Assembly (NCBI GenBank): GCA_039619475.1
Contig: CM077115.1
Location: 154,851,774 to 154,915,773, forward strand
DNA from: Icerya purchasi
Taxonomy: Eukaryota; Arthropoda; Insecta; Hemiptera; Monophlebidae
Direction: 5' to 3'
DNA length: 64,000 bases
Below the pieces are notes generated by a model. That model had not been told where the DNA came from, did no database searches, and worked only from the letters and a program-made list of their open reading frames with translations. Shown piece after piece: positions 46,321-59,455 of this stretch. The first letter of the stretch is position 1, and each line of letters begins with the position of its first letter. The position numbers and the translations under genes are program-made.

Positions 46321-48281
46321 TATATATATAATAGAGTATTGCAGTGCGACGTAACATATATTATTATTAAGCCATTGTAAAATAATTAGTATGTAAATAT
46401 GTATGCTTCTTTCATCTTTTTTGTTTATTTCCTCACATACGTAGAATTCTGTAGTCAGAAATGTTCCACAATCTATGAAATTTTTTGAAATAAATCTTCG
46501 GTATAAATCGAAATTATTCGGTAATTAACCCGACAAAGTGCAGAATTTGTTGCGACCTTCTGTTGAATTCTATGATGTTATACTGTCAACAGTGTAAATC
46601 ATACTTTACAGGTGGAGGAAGAACCTTTTACGCCATTTGGCTTGTCAAAACTAGCACACGTGGCTGGGAATTTTTAGTGAATTCTTCGAGATTTTCCGCT
46701 TCTATTTGATTTCTTTCACATGAAGAAGCACGCAAAGTACATTATAACATTAGGACTAGTGAGAATGTAGCTGAAAATCTGCGATTTATTGAATCTAGTG
46801 AAATCAGTAATCAGATCGTATCAAAATTAATCATGTTTACGTAATACCAGCGATGTATACAAATTTTTTTGATTTTCTCCCAAGGGGGGGGGGGGGGGGG
46901 GGCACATTATCTGTGAAAATGATAGTGGCTATTTTGGGTGCAGTGCGTCCGGGGTCATGTTTTTACGATATTTTTTACTCGACTACAGTCATTCGATGGC
47001 TCCCAAGTTGTCATTTTTTTCTTTTCTCTTTTTTTTTTATTTTTTTATTTTTTTTTGTCAAGTTTCCGGGAATTTACGATCGCAATTTGGTTTCCGTTTT
47101 GTTTTTCATTTCCGTGTTTTCCATCAGTTTCTAAAACAACGTCGAAAAAATTACATTGCGTGCAACTTTTACTAGTCACGCCACATCGATGTATGCCGGT
47201 GTGTCGTTAATATCATCGTTTTCGGTATTCAGATCGATTGAACCCGTTCATTTAACTGTACACTTCCTTTGAATATTTTTCACTTTATCGCGTGTATTTC
47301 TTTCATTTTTATTTACTGAATCTTCACTCTTTCCTATATTGATTGCTTTCTTTTATAATTTTAGTAGTATGGAAATTATTCTTTAATTTTTGGATATACA
47401 TTCTTTCGACGTTTTCACGTATTTTACATCTTTTTATTTTTTATTTTTTTTTAACAATACGAGCACGCTGTAAAGCAATTACCATTACTTGTTCTCACTA
47501 AGCTAATTTTTTTTTCTTTTTTTTTTTCTTTTTTCCCCCTTTTTTTATATTCGCAAGTATTATTTATTTAGTCCATCTGTTGTAATTACTGTGTTAAAGA
47601 AAACAAAGCTTTAACAAAAAAAAAAAATCTAATATTTAATTACTTATGAAAAAATCAGTTTGCAGTTTTTTAATAATTAATTAATAGAAACATTTAAAAA
47701 GTAAATAATTTTTCTCGAAGGATAATTTAAAAAGGACGATTAAAAGCTCGGGACGCTAAATATATATATGTATATATGAGTGGAAAATTAAAAAGGCCCC
47801 AGACTCTTTATTACAGTTTAACAGATTTTTTTTATTTTATTTCTTTCTATTACATGTGAAGATATATATTTTTTTTAAAAATATTCTTTTTTTTTTTTTA
47901 AGTTACCGTTTAATAATACACCGCTATTCGCATGATACTTGGTGCCCATCGTACATCGTTTATGTTCATTAGCTAGTGTCCCACTTTTATTTTATAGCAA
48001 AAAATTATTCACTTACCGCGATATGCTTTCATGGGCTGCGGAGAATCGTAGTAACGTAATTATAGAGCCGGGATTTTCCGAAGATAATCTACCTGAAGTC
48101 AGTGTAATTTGGTTGTAAAAATTCTACACCCAGAATGAACTATTCGAACCTACCTGCACCCTGGGCTTCTTTTCAGGTAGGAGCTATTACAACCCTCACC
48201 GATAACAATCAGCCATCAGCACTGCAATGACACAGCGCGCTAGGCATTATTAATAAATTCTCCACGTTTTCGAAAGTATAG
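46321..48281. other. No recognisable gene; G19 tract
   Basis: Contains a G19 run (46884-46902) and long T-tracts (47018-47055, 47506-47545). The three overlapping frames at 46853-47210 are driven by the T-tract. Sequence from about 48120 may belong to the LINE that follows. Confidence 0.5.
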
Positions 48282-49016
48282 ACTGATGGATCCAAAGCCA
48301 ATAAGTCCAAGGTTGCTCCAGCTGCATGCGTTTTCGAAATAGACGGAATCAGTGAGGGAATACGGTTGAACAGTGTGAGACTCCAGCCGTTTGGAATCTT
48401 AGTGGTGACTGATTTCTTCTGGTTTATACGTGCTTTGCAGTCGGATCACCCCGACTCACCAATGGTCCTAGAAGTTCTGTCTATCTTTTACGAGCTAAAC
48501 CGAAGAGGATGCCGAGTTTTTTTTTTTTTATGGGTCCCTAGCCATGCCGAAATTCCGGGGAATGAGCGGGTGGACCTGGTCGCTCGGTCGTCCATGATGT
48601 GTTCAATGCCGCTATTTGCTTATGGTCCATTATCCCTAAGAAGTTTCCTGTCGGATGTAGTCTTTGCGCAGTAGAATCATGACTGGATGTCTCACTCTAC
48701 CATTCTCGGAGAATTAAAACCTATGACGAAACCACGGAACGCAGAGTGTTCTCAGCGGTTAATCGCCTGTGAACAAGGCATACGTCTTTTTCCCACCACT
48801 TCATCCTCAAACAAACTCCAAAGCTAAGTACCGGCCCACTTTGTTCTATCGATGAATACCCATCAGTTTCGCACATCTTGCTGAAATGCACACGGTCTTA
48901 ATGGATTGCGACGCGGCTAGATTACATCACTTGCAGACATCCTCTCAAATACCCCTGCCGCTATGAATAACCCCATGACTTTCGTTCAGTCTAACGAGCT
49001 AAGGAGTCTGCTTTAA
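48282..49016 (+). pseudogene. LINE RNase H and C-terminal zinc-knuckle remnant
   Basis: Reads TDGSKANKSKVAPAACVFEI (first RNase H Asp, just after a stop at 48279), then VTDFFWFIRALQSDHPDS (second conserved Asp; family VTDSLS.L.AL), then VPSHAEIPGNERVDLVAR (His and last Asp), which are the RNase H motifs of I-group LINEs. The helix with the catalytic Glu (TAEL.AI..AL), expected between RLNSVRLQP and ILVVTD, is missing, so about 20 residues are deleted. The frame stops at 48672. Past a frameshift come SVSHILLKCTRS (zinc-knuckle end) and DILSNTPAAMNNPMTF with a stop near 49014. No RT or endonuclease. Confidence 0.8.
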
Positions 49017-51925
49017 AACGTGGGTCCATGTACTGCGATAACCTAGGTAATTACACGCAGTGCGTGGATTATTACCCTACTCCCTTAAGTGGGAAAAAAA
49101 AAGATTAAAAGTTGTGAGTTGTTGTTTTTTTTTTTTTGTAAATTAATGAATATTGTAAACGTTAAATGGATTTTTTTTTTAAAAATCCACGAGTTCGATA
49201 GTATCTCTTGGTTGACATCCTCCCTCTGAGGAGTTGAATAAAACTGATCAGCATTCCCGGTGAGGATCTAAATTGGTAAACGTCTATTTAACATTTCATT
49301 ACATATCGTCTGTTTGGAATAAGAGGAACGCATTCCAAAAAATAATATAATTTTTCGAGATCTGTTGGATAAATAGACGTGATTCCATCTATGAAGTTTG
49401 TGGACATACGGTAAACGGCTTGGAATAATTACCATAGCGCAAAAAAATCAAACATGTCTCATTTTTTATTACGTTTTTATGATAGTTGGTAGGGAGAAAA
49501 ATAGTTCGGGCTTAGGATAACGTATATATCGGTACATTACTTCTTTTTAGTGGTTTTTTTTTAGGCGAAATACGGATTTTTTTTTTTCAACTTAACGACG
49601 CTTCAAATTATTTTCATTGGCAGCGGAAGCTAATTTTAAGTTTTTGAAACAAGTGTAAAAAATTTATATTTCAATGTCTTTCTAATTAATTAATTTATTA
49701 GCCATTAAAGTAATAAAGTAACGCGATGTTTATATAAGGTTAATATGTGGGAAATGTAAGAATGTAATTGTACACCTGCACTTGATTTATTTGTGGCTTT
49801 TACGCGATATTAAATTTAAAATTAAAAGCGTTCTTTATCATAACTGATAATATTTGGAATGATAAACAGCCGTGGAATTTACCTGCGTCAGCATATTTCC
49901 AAAAACATGAAATAAATGATGACGATAATAGATCGGTATTTATTCTTTCATTATGTACTACCCGAGATTATAAATATACGAACCTTAGTTGTTAACAGCG
50001 ATCGGTGAACTATTCGCCGAATGTTCTATAATAATTATGTTAAAAGAAACTTGCGCGCAAAAGTAATCGTTTCGATATTATTTTCTACATATTCCATTGG
50101 TGAATCGTTAGTTCACCACCTTCCATTGGCCAATGCTTCCTTGAACAACAACCGTGTGACATTCGCAAACGCAGATTCTGTTTATGTATAAAGGTTTTCG
50201 AATAATTTCGATATTTATGATCGATCTTACACAACTGACCGAGTGACCTGTATGAATAGAAAATATGAAGTTAAAGAAATGGAACAAAAAATTTCGTAGA
50301 TATTGACATAATTCGAAAAAAAAAAAAAAAAGGAAATAAAAAATTGCCCTAAAAAAACAAAACAAATTCGATGTGGTGTAAGTTACTTTAGTTCAGATTA
50401 CTGAAGCACGAAATTTATGATTATAATGATGAATTTACGAAAATTTCCGTTCCGAGAAAGTTTCTTAACTACTGAATTTCAGCTGCAGCCTAAATATTAT
50501 TATAGTCCGTGAAAAATTTCGGGTGTAAAATCGCGCGATTTAATAGATTTGTGTAATTCAGGAGTTAGAAAAGAACAATATTCCAGTTTTTTCGGGGATT
50601 TAAAATAGCGGAGTCGAGTAAAAGCTTTTAATTAAAAAAAAAAGAAAAAAAAATTCTAATTGTGTGTTATGTATTTCTTATAATTGTATACAGAAACTAG
50701 ATGAGTTGTATGAGCTACGGAAGTAAAATTTGTTTTATTCTATTCTTTAAATTTTTTGTGAATCCTAATATTTGTAAATTAAACTTTACAAAACAAAAAT
50801 TAATTAAAACTATTGGCGTGCAGTGTGATTCCGCTTGTGTATAGTTCTGTCAGCCGTCGATTTCTTAAACAGAAATATACCATCTATCGCCGTACTGCTG
50901 ATGTAGTAAGTTTTGCGTATTACTTTTTTTTTTTTTGCAGGGCCAAATTTTTCAGTGTCACGAACTAAATTGAGCAGTGCTTTTATATACTCTAGTTTAA
51001 TAAGAAATTAACTAATTTCCATAAATACATTTTGATAATTATTCCCCCCCCCATTTATAACCCTACTTCCGCGATGTTTCAATCATTTTTTTTGTATATC
51101 ATTAAGTACCGCGTTAGTCACGACACTTTTAATGGTTTGTCGTTTTAAAAAGTAAGAGGCACTAAACGAAGTAATCGGAATGACGTGATATGTGTATGTA
51201 AATTATGGTCATTTGAATATAATGAGGAATGAAGGGATAGATAAAATTTTATTATGATACGAGCGGAAATTTTAAAAAATTGTAACAATGATGAGGTCGT
51301 TGAAAAACTCGTAATACCGGTTTTTTTATAAGAAATAATTAATTCGCCGCATTAGAAGAAGTGCGTTGGTTTCCAGATTACTGCGATAAATAGTATGATT
51401 TGCATTTTTAATTTTCTGCAAAATGTGTCATTATTTTGATTTTTGTTTCCTGACACCTAATATTAACCGAGGAGTCTATACATCAGTTTATCAGGTCGAT
51501 CTTTCTGCACACATTTCAGGTACCGTTATCATATTTAATCGTGTGATTGATTCTTACGAAATGTAGCTACTCAACAATGGTCTCCGCCATCCGCCGCGGT
51601 ACTTAAGTTTTGTGAACACAATCACCAAAGGTTTTCCAGCGATTTCAAACCATCCCTTAACCGTTCTTTTTGTCCGGTTTTCCTTCAACAAAGAGAAAAA
51701 CACTAGATTCAACCTCTGTTAATAGTCATTATCAGATGGGGTGCGTAACGTTCGTATTCAGTCGCTGCATTTCTAGAGAATCAATGCGTCCATGTTTTAC
51801 TCCTCGATGTGGAGTGTTCAGGTTTCAGTATCTCGCACTCTGTGCCTGATCCTTTGTTATGTTTATGTACGTTGATCGGCAGTAGTCTGTTGGCCACTCT
51901 CAGTTTTCCGTACGGCATTGCACAT
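49017..51925. other. No recognisable gene
   Basis: About 2.9 kb of AT-rich sequence with no motif or bounded element. On the minus strand 51745-51925 stays open and may belong with the frame disrupted by the next element. Confidence 0.5.
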
Positions 51926-51930
51926 ATTAT

Positions 51931-52341
51931 CAGGGTGTTCATCTTCTGGAAAACTGAGAAAAGTTAAGCAATTTAAAGAAGGTACACTTGCGTGATGTTA
52001 TAGAGAATTTGAAAGTCTTAAAAATAATTTGCAAAATTCTGCTACATGTACATTTACTCTATGTAGATGGAAAAACATACCGCGTCGGATTTTATTAGTA
52101 ATCGAAAAAACAGGAGGCAAAACGCGCGGTAACCAATTTTATTCATTTTTAAAAAATTCGAAGTGAGGTTTTATCATCGAAATTAAACGGTATCCGGGGT
52201 GTGTTAAATAACGCATTGTGAAATATTGAGAAATTAAGTACGGTTTTTTCTGCATGGTTATTTGTTTTCCTCATCAAAGAAAAAGGCTGGAAAAATCTGG
52301 AAAACTGCGAAAAGTCAGGGAAAATAGTGGCAGTCACCCTG
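51931..52341. mobile_element. MITE family D with 5-bp flanking repeat
   Basis: A 411-bp element with inverted ends CAGGGTG...CACCCTG; the first 25 bases (cagggtgttcatcttctgga) and the reversed right end (CAGGGTGACTGCCACTATTT) share only the outer 8-9 bases firmly. ATTAT flanks it directly (51926-51930, 52342-52346). Repeated phrases of GGAAAACTGAGAAAAGT type lie just inside both ends. CAGGGTG ends occur in several DNA transposon groups, so the superfamily is left open. Confidence 0.7.
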
Positions 52342-52346
52342 ATTAT

Positions 52347-52559
52347 GCGGTACTAGTTCATTATTCCCAGCTGCTTTTAGATGTTCCATCCGGTCTAGAT
52401 TGTTCTTAAGATTTGTGATTGCATTTTGTTTTTTCCCGAGTAGTATTTCTGATTCTTCTAGTTTGTCTCTGTAGTCGACGCAACTCCAAAATATATTCCT
52501 GCACTGGTATCTTTTCCATACCTTGTTTACTTCTTGTGCGTTAGTTTTGTCTAGTTTAA
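52347..52559 (-). pseudogene. Unidentified open segment interrupted by MITE D
   Basis: From the MITE junction outward, the minus strand is open for about 70 codons: LDKTNAQEVNKVWKRYQ, then RDKLEESEILLGKKQN, then NLDRMEHLKAAGNNEL, a charged, helix-forming sequence with heptad-like Leu spacing. If the MITE and one ATTAT are ignored, the frame runs about 20 codons further on the other side. I do not recognise a family; a LINE ORF1, a host pseudogene or chance are all possible. Confidence 0.3.
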
Positions 52560-52957
52560 ATTATCGGGTAATAAAACGTGTTTTTTTTTTTTTTGGAATA
52601 GCATTTTTCTTTCGTGCTTCTTTGTGTACCGACTTTTTTTAGTACACAAGGAAGATGTGTAGATTGTTCTTACTTCTCCTTTAAAGTTTCTTTCTGTTAT
52701 TATTCTAGAATTTCCTGTACTCTCTAGGTAGTTTCTACTCGCACTTCTACGCATCTCTATTACATTCTATGTAAAAAACCGACGTTTTCATTGCTTCTGT
52801 ATATTGTGTGTTGTCGGGGAGACATTTTATATGATTTTTTTTCTTTCTTTTGGGGGGGGGGTCAGCTAACAAAGAATGTCTTATTTATTCTAATTCTTTT
52901 ATTTTTTTTAGATAATTTAAATTTTAATTCTAAAAAATGAGAGGGCTTGGAAACGCA
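52560..52957. other. No recognisable gene
   Basis: T16 (52579-52594) and G10 tracts; nothing else. Confidence 0.5.
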
Positions 52958-53100
52958 AGTATCGATGAAATATTATAAGGCCTAGGAACATATTGATTAA
53001 GTAAAAACATATACACTATAAACATATAAAATTTATTATTTAAATTAAAATTGCCGAGTAGTTTCGAACAACTTGGTCCATAATCACAGCGATGTGAATC
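52958..53100 (-). mobile_element. Penelope-like element end fragment
   Basis: Shares GATTAAGTAAAAA, AAACATATAAAATTTATTA and GGTCCATAATCA(C/T)(A/T)GCGAT in the same order as the 3' flank of the Penelope element at 3.9-4.0 kb. No coding part is present, so this is a severely 5'-truncated copy, consistent with reverse-transcription-based insertion. Confidence 0.6.
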
Positions 53101-56100
53101 AAAAAAGGAACATGTTTAGTTGTAATAAATTAGAGTTCAAGAACACACGTGGTTAGTTAGTGCTTGAAGGATTGAAATTGAAAAATATGGCAGATAATTT
53201 AAACGATCCAGCATAATAACGTCTACTAGGAACAAAAAAATACAGCTCAAACTCCCTGCGGTCCCTTCGATTCATCAGTGTAAATAAGGTTGTGTTGAGA
53301 AAATAAGTGATTAATGATGTTGATGAATTCGCGGTTAGCAATTTCAGATTTTTCAGTTTTCATACTAACGCCCTCGGGACTAGAATAAGACAATTTCAAA
53401 GACCACGTGGGTGTATGAAGTATTCTGACAGTTCACTACACCGGAAAAAGTGGAAATATCGGTTCTCATGAGAGACAATAGATGCGGCAGGGATGCGGAG
53501 AAGACTCTGAATGCTACGAGTATGAACTATTCCGGAGTCAGGACATTTTGAAGTAGTTTTGAATGCACTGAATTAACCCTCCCACCATCACCTTTTAGAG
53601 TGCACACCTTTGGTGTTTGTGGAGATTTCTTTATCGTTCGTTCGGACTGCGGGAGTCATTCAGTCAAAATTCGACTTCTAGAGCTGTACCAAAAGAGCAT
53701 TGGCATTTACTAACAATCAGTTTAAACTCCATTTTCTCTGTATGGTATGTGTATACGTACGCAGTATTATATACTTACAACCACACTCATCGTGTAGTAT
53801 TTATAGTTTTGTCGATAGCTGAACTTCTTTGAAACTTCTACTAGTTATTAATTAGACTTCATATTCGGCAATCGCCGTTTTAATGCGTAGCCATATTCTC
53901 AATTATTTTCAAATTGATATATCGTACCGTTCCTTTAGATTACGTCAAATACATGATGTATATATTTACACACACACACACACAGATATATATTATATAT
54001 CTGTGTATAGATATAAAAATAATTATGACACGTTTTCGATATTTATTTATTTTCTATTTTCCATGGAACTCGTAATTTTTCTATTTTATTAACTCATCGG
54101 TAGCGAGCGGTTTGAAATTCCGCGGTGACGGTTTTGTAATAAGAACAACCACACTCTATTATTCAGACTTTTTGCTTTTATTTCTAGACGTTACCGAAAA
54201 ATTCGATTATTTAGAAATTAATGCGAGGATTCTTACCAAATTCCTCTTTATTATCGATAGACGCACTTGCGTTCTAGCCTGTTCGATTCGTTCCATATAG
54301 ATGAGTTTTACTTTCTTCGCAATGAACGGGAACATTCCGATACATAATCTGGATTCTTTTCTTCATATTCTTTTTCTTCACATTTCGTTTAATAACAAAA
54401 GTACGACCTAGAATCGTCATCATCTAGTCAAACCGAGATTAGATACGGTTACGGTAAAATGCGTGCTATAAATAAGAATACACGGAACAAGGATTTTCTG
54501 GCCATCATTGTTACATGTAAGCGCTGTGATGATGTGACAAGGTGATTCGTATGTTTCAACTTTCTACCGTTTGACTGATTAGCGAGTTGGAAAGTATCGA
54601 ACTGTTCAGATGAAAGGGAGGCTCCCTTTCACCCTTTCTCAAAAAAAAATATTTTTATTTCGTTCCGCGTTTCTTAATGTAAATTTTACATTTGTAATAA
54701 GGCGTTTGTGAATGGCTCGTGAAGGTGATATCCGTTAATATTACATTGAGTTTCGATAAAATAATCGCTTATCCTTTTCAGCGTACGTGTAATCAGTTAG
54801 GTTTTCTGTTGGACTTGGTGCGGTTGACTATGTCGGATCGTCATGTATCTCTGAACTCCAAAAGTTTCCGAGATTAAATATTGTCGATTAAACGCGTATC
54901 TAATGCGGGTTTGAATTTTTGCAAATATTTTCGACGCCAGAAAGCAAGTGGAGCCGGGAAAAAGAAACCCAAGTGTGTGACGTTTAAGTGAGGCGATTTA
55001 TTCAAGGAAAGTATGCGCTTTTGTGTAGTGTGAAAGTTGTTATTGGACAGATGTACAGCTCTTTGCGACGTATTTCATGGCATCATCCGAGCGTTGGTTG
55101 CGCCCGCGTCATATTATTAGCAGCCAGGTTGTTGAATGGATGCCGCCCCAGGTTTGAAGAAGACGAGCGCCAGTACGATGTTTTTAATCTCGTTTTACGG
55201 ATAATATTTTTATACCAAGTGAAACATCACGCTAAAAGTATAATACTACCTTTTGCGGAAGTAACTGTAATGTGCGTTTTCGGACATGGACCTTGCGGCT
55301 GAGGGCTGTTTCGCAAAATTCGTTGTGTGTGGGCCATTCAAAAGTGTTCCTCTGATGACGCCATCGCTGCGGTCGCGTGATCAACGGTCTGAGTTCAAAA
55401 CCGAAGAACGCCTCTTCTTCAAACGGTATACCCGTTCTGTACAAAAGAAACCGCCGTGGTCCTAGTTATTTCCCCCCTCTCCCCACCACCTTTTTTTTGA
55501 TTTGTTTTCTCTTCGCCTCAGCGAAAAGGTTGGAATGAAAGACAATTGTTAGCGTATATCGAGCAGAATTACCATTCGCGTTATTATAAAACATTCTGAT
55601 ATACATACGAGCTTCGTGTTTTTCGTAAACATTAAAAATCCGTGGCGCGTGTACAACGGACGAAAAAACCTTTATAATGATTTTATAAACGTCATCCTGC
55701 ATAAAGTATCGGAATGATAATAATGATCATTGAGCGAGGACTATAACGAGACATCGCTGAACTAGCCAGTGTTGGACAAAAGCGATCTATCGTCGGACGA
55801 TAACAGTAATCTGCACGTGTTGGAAAGCGAACGTAGGAATGTGGCTGTATCACGCGAACGTTGACGTTAAAAATGCCTTTTCGCAGCACGACTGACCTCG
55901 AAATGTGTGCTGGTTGCGTTTGCTTCGTATCCTGTCGCGTTCGTTCTTAAATATTTATATACCCTTGCCGGAGGAGAAGTTGTGTCGTATAAGAAGAAAT
56001 AGTATTAGTGGCGGTGTGTTTGTTTTTTTATCGGTATTCGTGATTTTGTTTTTCATCGATGTTTTTTCATTTTAAAAAAACGATTTTAGATTATGCGCTA

Positions 56101-57041
56101 AAAAGTGATCATATTGCTTCGGTAATGAGCGGAATGCATTGTAATACAGTCAAGCAGTGAGAAAACCTTCTCGACGATCGATGGGAAGTGTTTTTTATCA
56201 CAAACATCCATCTAGAGGAACCTCGTACCTGCCACCGGTAGTAGTCGGAACTTTTAAGGAAGATACTTAAAAACGGAGCATTAGAAGTCAATATTTGTTG
56301 CGGTCCTATCGATCATATGTTATGACTTTGAAATAAGTAAAGTTAAAACTGTCGCGTAGGATGTACGTGTTGATTCGATGCGATTCTACGTATAAATACA
56401 GTATTGCGCGCGCAGATCAGGTATTTTAAGGATCTTCCCTTTATGCTCTGCATCGTCACAAATTATATTCAGCTCTAAGGAATCATCAGGTGACATTTGC
56501 GACCAGTTCGAAATCGTGATGATTTATAAATTACGGTATCTCGAAGCGAATATTTTAATATTAATTTAGATATCAAGTCTCTATGGGTTTTGTATTATAT
56601 AAGTTCTCCTCCTTTACTACCTTCCAAAAAAAAAAAAAAAAAAAAAAAAAATGAATTTTAAAATACATTTACCACTTTCCGGTATTTCAACGTCATAGAC
56701 ACGAGCTGGATGGTGAAAATGAATCAATTTTGATGCTATTTTTTTCCGGCTAACGTAAGAATTTTTGCTCTAGTGATCATGAGTTTTCCCGAGCGTTAAG
56801 AATAGTTATGCTCATTATTCTTCGCATATACACACACCATTCTTATTATTTACCGAACTTACGAATCGCAGTTTAACTCTCTCGTTACCTCGTCCATTCT
56901 TTTCATCTCTTCCCTGTTTAATTTTTTCAAATTATCGAATATCTTCATCGTATTCATATTCAAGGAATATTTTCTGCAATGTTTTCTACAATGATTATTT
57001 GTCCTCTTCAGTATTCGTCGTATTTCAGTTTTCTTTCGCTG
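53101..57041. other. No recognisable gene
   Basis: 3.9 kb. A CA/TA tract lies at 53968-54002 and an A28 run at 56622-56650. 54.8-55.9 kb is G+C-richer; a 104-codon frame (54988-55302) there has no motif. No bounded element seen. Confidence 0.45.
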
Positions 57042-57186
57042 TCTTATCTTATTTTCCACTGTCTTATCTTATCTTCCGCTGTATTATCTTATCTTCCGCT
57101 GTCTTATCTTATCTTCCACTGTCTTATCTTATCTTTCGCTGTTTTATCTTTCGCTGTCTTATCTTCCACTGCCTTATCTTCCATTT
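57042..57186. repeat. 20-bp/15-bp nested minisatellite
   Basis: Five consecutive 20-bp units of TCTTATCTTATCTTCC(G/A)CTG at 57042-57141, then three 15-bp units (57142-57186) lacking one internal TTATC. The 5-bp TTATC/CTTAT subrepeat explains the length change. It is open in two frames, giving repeated Leu/Ser/Tyr peptides, but this follows from the repeat and is not evidence of a gene. Confidence 0.95.
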
Positions 57187-59455
57187 TCTTATTTTTCGTT
57201 TTTGTGTTTTTGCTCCTGCTGATTTATTGAACTTCAGTAATCTTCAACAAAATCCCCTTTTCATTTCAAGCATCTTCAGTTTTTTTTTCTTTCACTGTCT
57301 CCGATATGTCCACATCTTTCAGAGTTGTACGAAAGAAATACTCTGATTGAAGTCTTATTCGTTTTCTCATACTCTTGTAAGCATATATGTATATTAAGTG
57401 TTGTTTATCTTCTTTTTCGTAGCTATTCTCACTTTACTTTTCCCCCTTCAATGCGCAATAATTTTTTTGCTTTTTACTTCAGGCAATGAAAATATCGCGA
57501 AAGTAAAATTTTCGTTTGATCCGACAGAAGAATAATTAATTATTAATTCACATCGATATTTATCATTCATACCGGATTCGGCGTGAATGGTAGAAAAATC
57601 CAGTTCGTGTTTGCTATTTTGCGGAATGGTCAAAAACCGGAGCAAGAGATGTGTAGTGCAGTAAATGCGACAATTAACCGTTCTGAGTCGCGACAAATAG
57701 TGGAAGGCGGGCGGCCCAAAATAAACTGAGCGAATTGGTCTGGCGAACGAATCCTTTAAACGTATTTGGACTGTTTAACTGACAGAACATATCGCGTATC
57801 AAAACTACTCTAGTGTCTGATTTTAAAATTTCATCGATGCGATGAGCCAGATTTTAATTTCTTTGCCGAATGACGGTTGTTACTCTAGTGAACAGTGTCG
57901 CGTTAATTTCACGAACGAATCAATAATACGCGTCTGACTATTATGAAAAGACGCTCTATCCTCAGTGAACTGTTTCACAGTGTTTACACGCTTTTGTCGT
58001 AGATTGACGACACTTGACGTATGCTATATTGTGCATTTTTCGATCACTGACTGTTGGTACAGATGTCCGAATTTCAAGATTAAATAAAGGTAAGCTGGTA
58101 ATCACAGTTAGGTGAAGCAGATTTTTGATCGTTTTCAGTCCATTTCCAGCGAAAAGGCGACATATTTTCAGCGTAGGCGGCGGTAAACGTACTCAACTGT
58201 AGTTATTTTCTCGTTACCATCAGCGGTTTTTTTTTGTTTTGTTTTCTTTTTTTTTGCTATTTTGAACGTACTCGTTAATTCTGAGTTTTCTGTCGTAAGA
58301 TTTCTCGCTCTCATTAACTGCTCCCCGCATGCCCTTTCGGTTTTTCGGGTTGATGAGGAGGATGCCCTCTTATATTTGTTCGAATTCTTAGCAAGCTGTA
58401 CGTGAATTTCATTTTCAATAGAAATCGCTATCAGTTACCGGAAGTGGTGTTCATTTATGTGCATCTAATAACGTGTGTACGGGTTATAACGTAGAATAAT
58501 TATTATTTGGATACCGACGAGTACATCATAATACCGGTCCTTCTGTGTGTATGCTCATGCACCGCATCGACCGAATAGCTGTTACGCAACTTGCTTTTGT
58601 AATTACTGGGTGTACGTACTGCTTGTATATTTCCGCTTTCCTAAGTGAAATTTAAAGAGTAAGCAGGGAAATAATTCAATTCTTAAATAAAAAAAAAAAA
58701 AAAAAAGTAAAAGGAAAAAAAATTCGATTATTTAGATATTAAAAATGTCATTCTTTTGTTGTTTTTTTTCTTAAATTCGTTTTTCATTCTTTTCCCCTTA
58801 AATATGAAAAATTCTGAATGATTGTAATTTTGCTATATGATTAATCTATTATTTTATATGTATATTAATGGAATTTTTACGTCGGGGGTAATAAGAAGAA
58901 ACCCCTATAACAAAATTTATATTTTTTTCTTTTCTTTTTTACATCGCGCTAATAAAACATTAATTCTCATTTTCAAGGAGTAGTACAGAGTCGGTTGAAA
59001 CTAAGCCTTTCCGTAAGGATTATGTAGGACTCTGGTCTCTGTAAGTATCTTCTTATGGTAACGTCCAACGGGTCGAGTTTTATACATGCAGTGAAAATCG
59101 GTTATAGCAATATTTTCTGTTTTTAGAGACGAATATTGCTTTGAACTGACAGAATTTCGTAAAATTATAAGAGTTGACTGAGCAACTCAAAATTTAACTT
59201 CAAAAGATTCTTACGGGGATTAATTTAACTGAAAAAAAAAAAAAAAAAAGAAAAAAAATTAGTCCATTTTTTTCTCTCGAAATTAATAAAATTTGTAGAG
59301 ATAGAATAGGTGTACTGTTATTCTTTATGCTGTTTTTATCGGTATAACATGTTAAACGCTTATTGTAAACGTTAGGAAACTGATGAATACCTCACGTGTG
59401 TAGAGGTCATTACAAAAAAAATATTAGAAAAAGGCCATAACTACTCGTGTCATTA
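57187..59455. other. No recognisable gene
   Basis: 2.3 kb. A18 runs near 58687 and 59232 and T-tracts only. No motif-bearing frame. Confidence 0.5.

Noticed and set aside
45985..46380. 131-codon frame through a TA tract
   Set aside because: The first half is Tyr-Ile from the microsatellite and the rest crosses the TA-flanked element.
54988..55302. 104-codon frame in a G+C-richer stretch
   Set aside because: No domain or homolog recognised and no supporting splice signals.
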